A stretch of DNA of 64,000 nt. Source: Rhodopirellula bahusiensis (GTDB lineage: Bacteria > Planctomycetota > Planctomycetia > Pirellulales > Pirellulaceae). The notes under the pieces are model-generated. The model saw only the letters and a list, made by a program, of their open reading frames with translations, was not told where the DNA came from and ran no database searches. The stretch is from assembly GCF_002727185.1 (NCBI RefSeq), contig NZ_NIZW01000012.1:62001-126000 (forward strand), given 5' to 3'. This document shows, piece after piece, positions 63,673-64,000 of the stretch (position 1 is the first letter of the stretch; each line of letters starts with the position of its first letter). A program made the position numbers and the translations under genes.

Positions 63673-64000
63673 ATTTATTACCTTCAAACGAGGGAGATAA
63701 TTGTGAGCTCTCGGGAAATGAAGAGGCCTAGTACGCAGCACTCGAACCACATCCTCCATTCACCGCAAAACACGAATGACGGGTCAGATACTGCCAATAG
63801 CCTAGCCTGCCGTCAATTGACAACATGTCTTATTGTTAAATTTTTCATGTGATTTTACACAGGGAATCCAATCGCACTCAGTTTGAACGCACGGGTTGAG
63901 CAACCGCCTGCTCAACCACACCGAAAGCTGGCCGTGATGACTCCTCAGCCGACGTCAAAACATTTGCAACTGCGTTCCATGCACCAGCTCACCAATGACT
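63673..64000. other. Right end of the window, no gene seen
   Basis: These 328 bases are more AT-rich around 63820-63860 and probably carry the promoter for the leftward lipoprotein-DUF1559 genes. I see no RNA gene, repeat or open frame I can support; a gene may begin beyond the window. Confidence 0.4.

Overview
This window reads as chromosomal DNA from a marine planctomycete close to Rhodopirellula. The evidence is the pair of DUF1559 prepilin-like proteins, three sulfatase-fold proteins, a giant DUF11-repeat protein carrying the planctomycete N-terminal motif LESLENRRLLA, a TPR/FG-GAP/ASPIC lipoprotein, a solo flgK, and many short GC-rich palindromic repeats between genes. About forty genes are packed on both strands. 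I recognise no tRNA, rRNA, CRISPR array, intact transposase or prophage.

Layout. 1-4.8 kb: envelope or polysaccharide genes (a partial membrane protein, a Wzx-like flippase, a YejM-like membrane sulfatase-fold protein). 4.9-10.8 kb: one giant surface protein with twelve DUF11 repeats, meeting tail to tail with a PSP1-like gene that has a Cys-rich end. 11.4-16.5 kb: a translationally coupled SbcD/SbcC-like (YhaO/YhaN-like) pair. 16.7-18.4 kb: a small lipoprotein plus a DUF1559 protein. 18.5-23.5 kb (minus strand): trpB, then a tightly coupled methyltransferase, class V aminotransferase, coaD and AraC-type regulator. 23.6-27.3 kb: a DUF429-like protein, flgK and a prenyltransferase-fold protein. 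27.4-29.2 kb (minus): rpsB-tsf. 29.7-32.4 kb: a three-gene ATGA-coupled operon of an MFS transporter, a PhnY-like dioxygenase and a PhnZ-like HD oxygenase, best read as oxidative phosphonate catabolism. It converges on a Rieske oxygenase coupled to a small membrane protein. 34.2-39 kb (minus): groES-groEL and sucC-sucD. 39-46.6 kb: UxaA-family dehydratase, glycosyltransferase, two secreted sulfatases and a secreted protein. 46.6-50.4 kb: a His-rich membrane protein coupled to a GH63/MGH1-like glycosidase. 50.7-56 kb: pyruvate carboxylase and a PPi-type phosphofructokinase. 56-64 kb (minus): an acyltransferase with an ankyrin insertion, an M24 peptidase, the TPR/FG-GAP lipoprotein, and a second DUF1559 plus lipoprotein module.

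How it fits together. Housekeeping genes (ribosome/EF-Ts, chaperonin, TCA cycle, gluconeogenic and PPi-linked glycolytic steps, CoA synthesis) are mixed with genes for scavenging marine organic matter: sulfated polysaccharides and uronates (sulfatases, UxaA, GH63) and phosphorus from phosphonates (PhnY/PhnZ). Several operons rely on 4-bp start/stop overlaps. The strongest candidates for a second look are the phosphonate operon with its unassigned transporter and Rieske neighbour, the ankyrin insertion inside an acyltransferase, the repeated DUF1559-lipoprotein module, and the families of structured intergenic repeats, one of which shows compensatory base changes.
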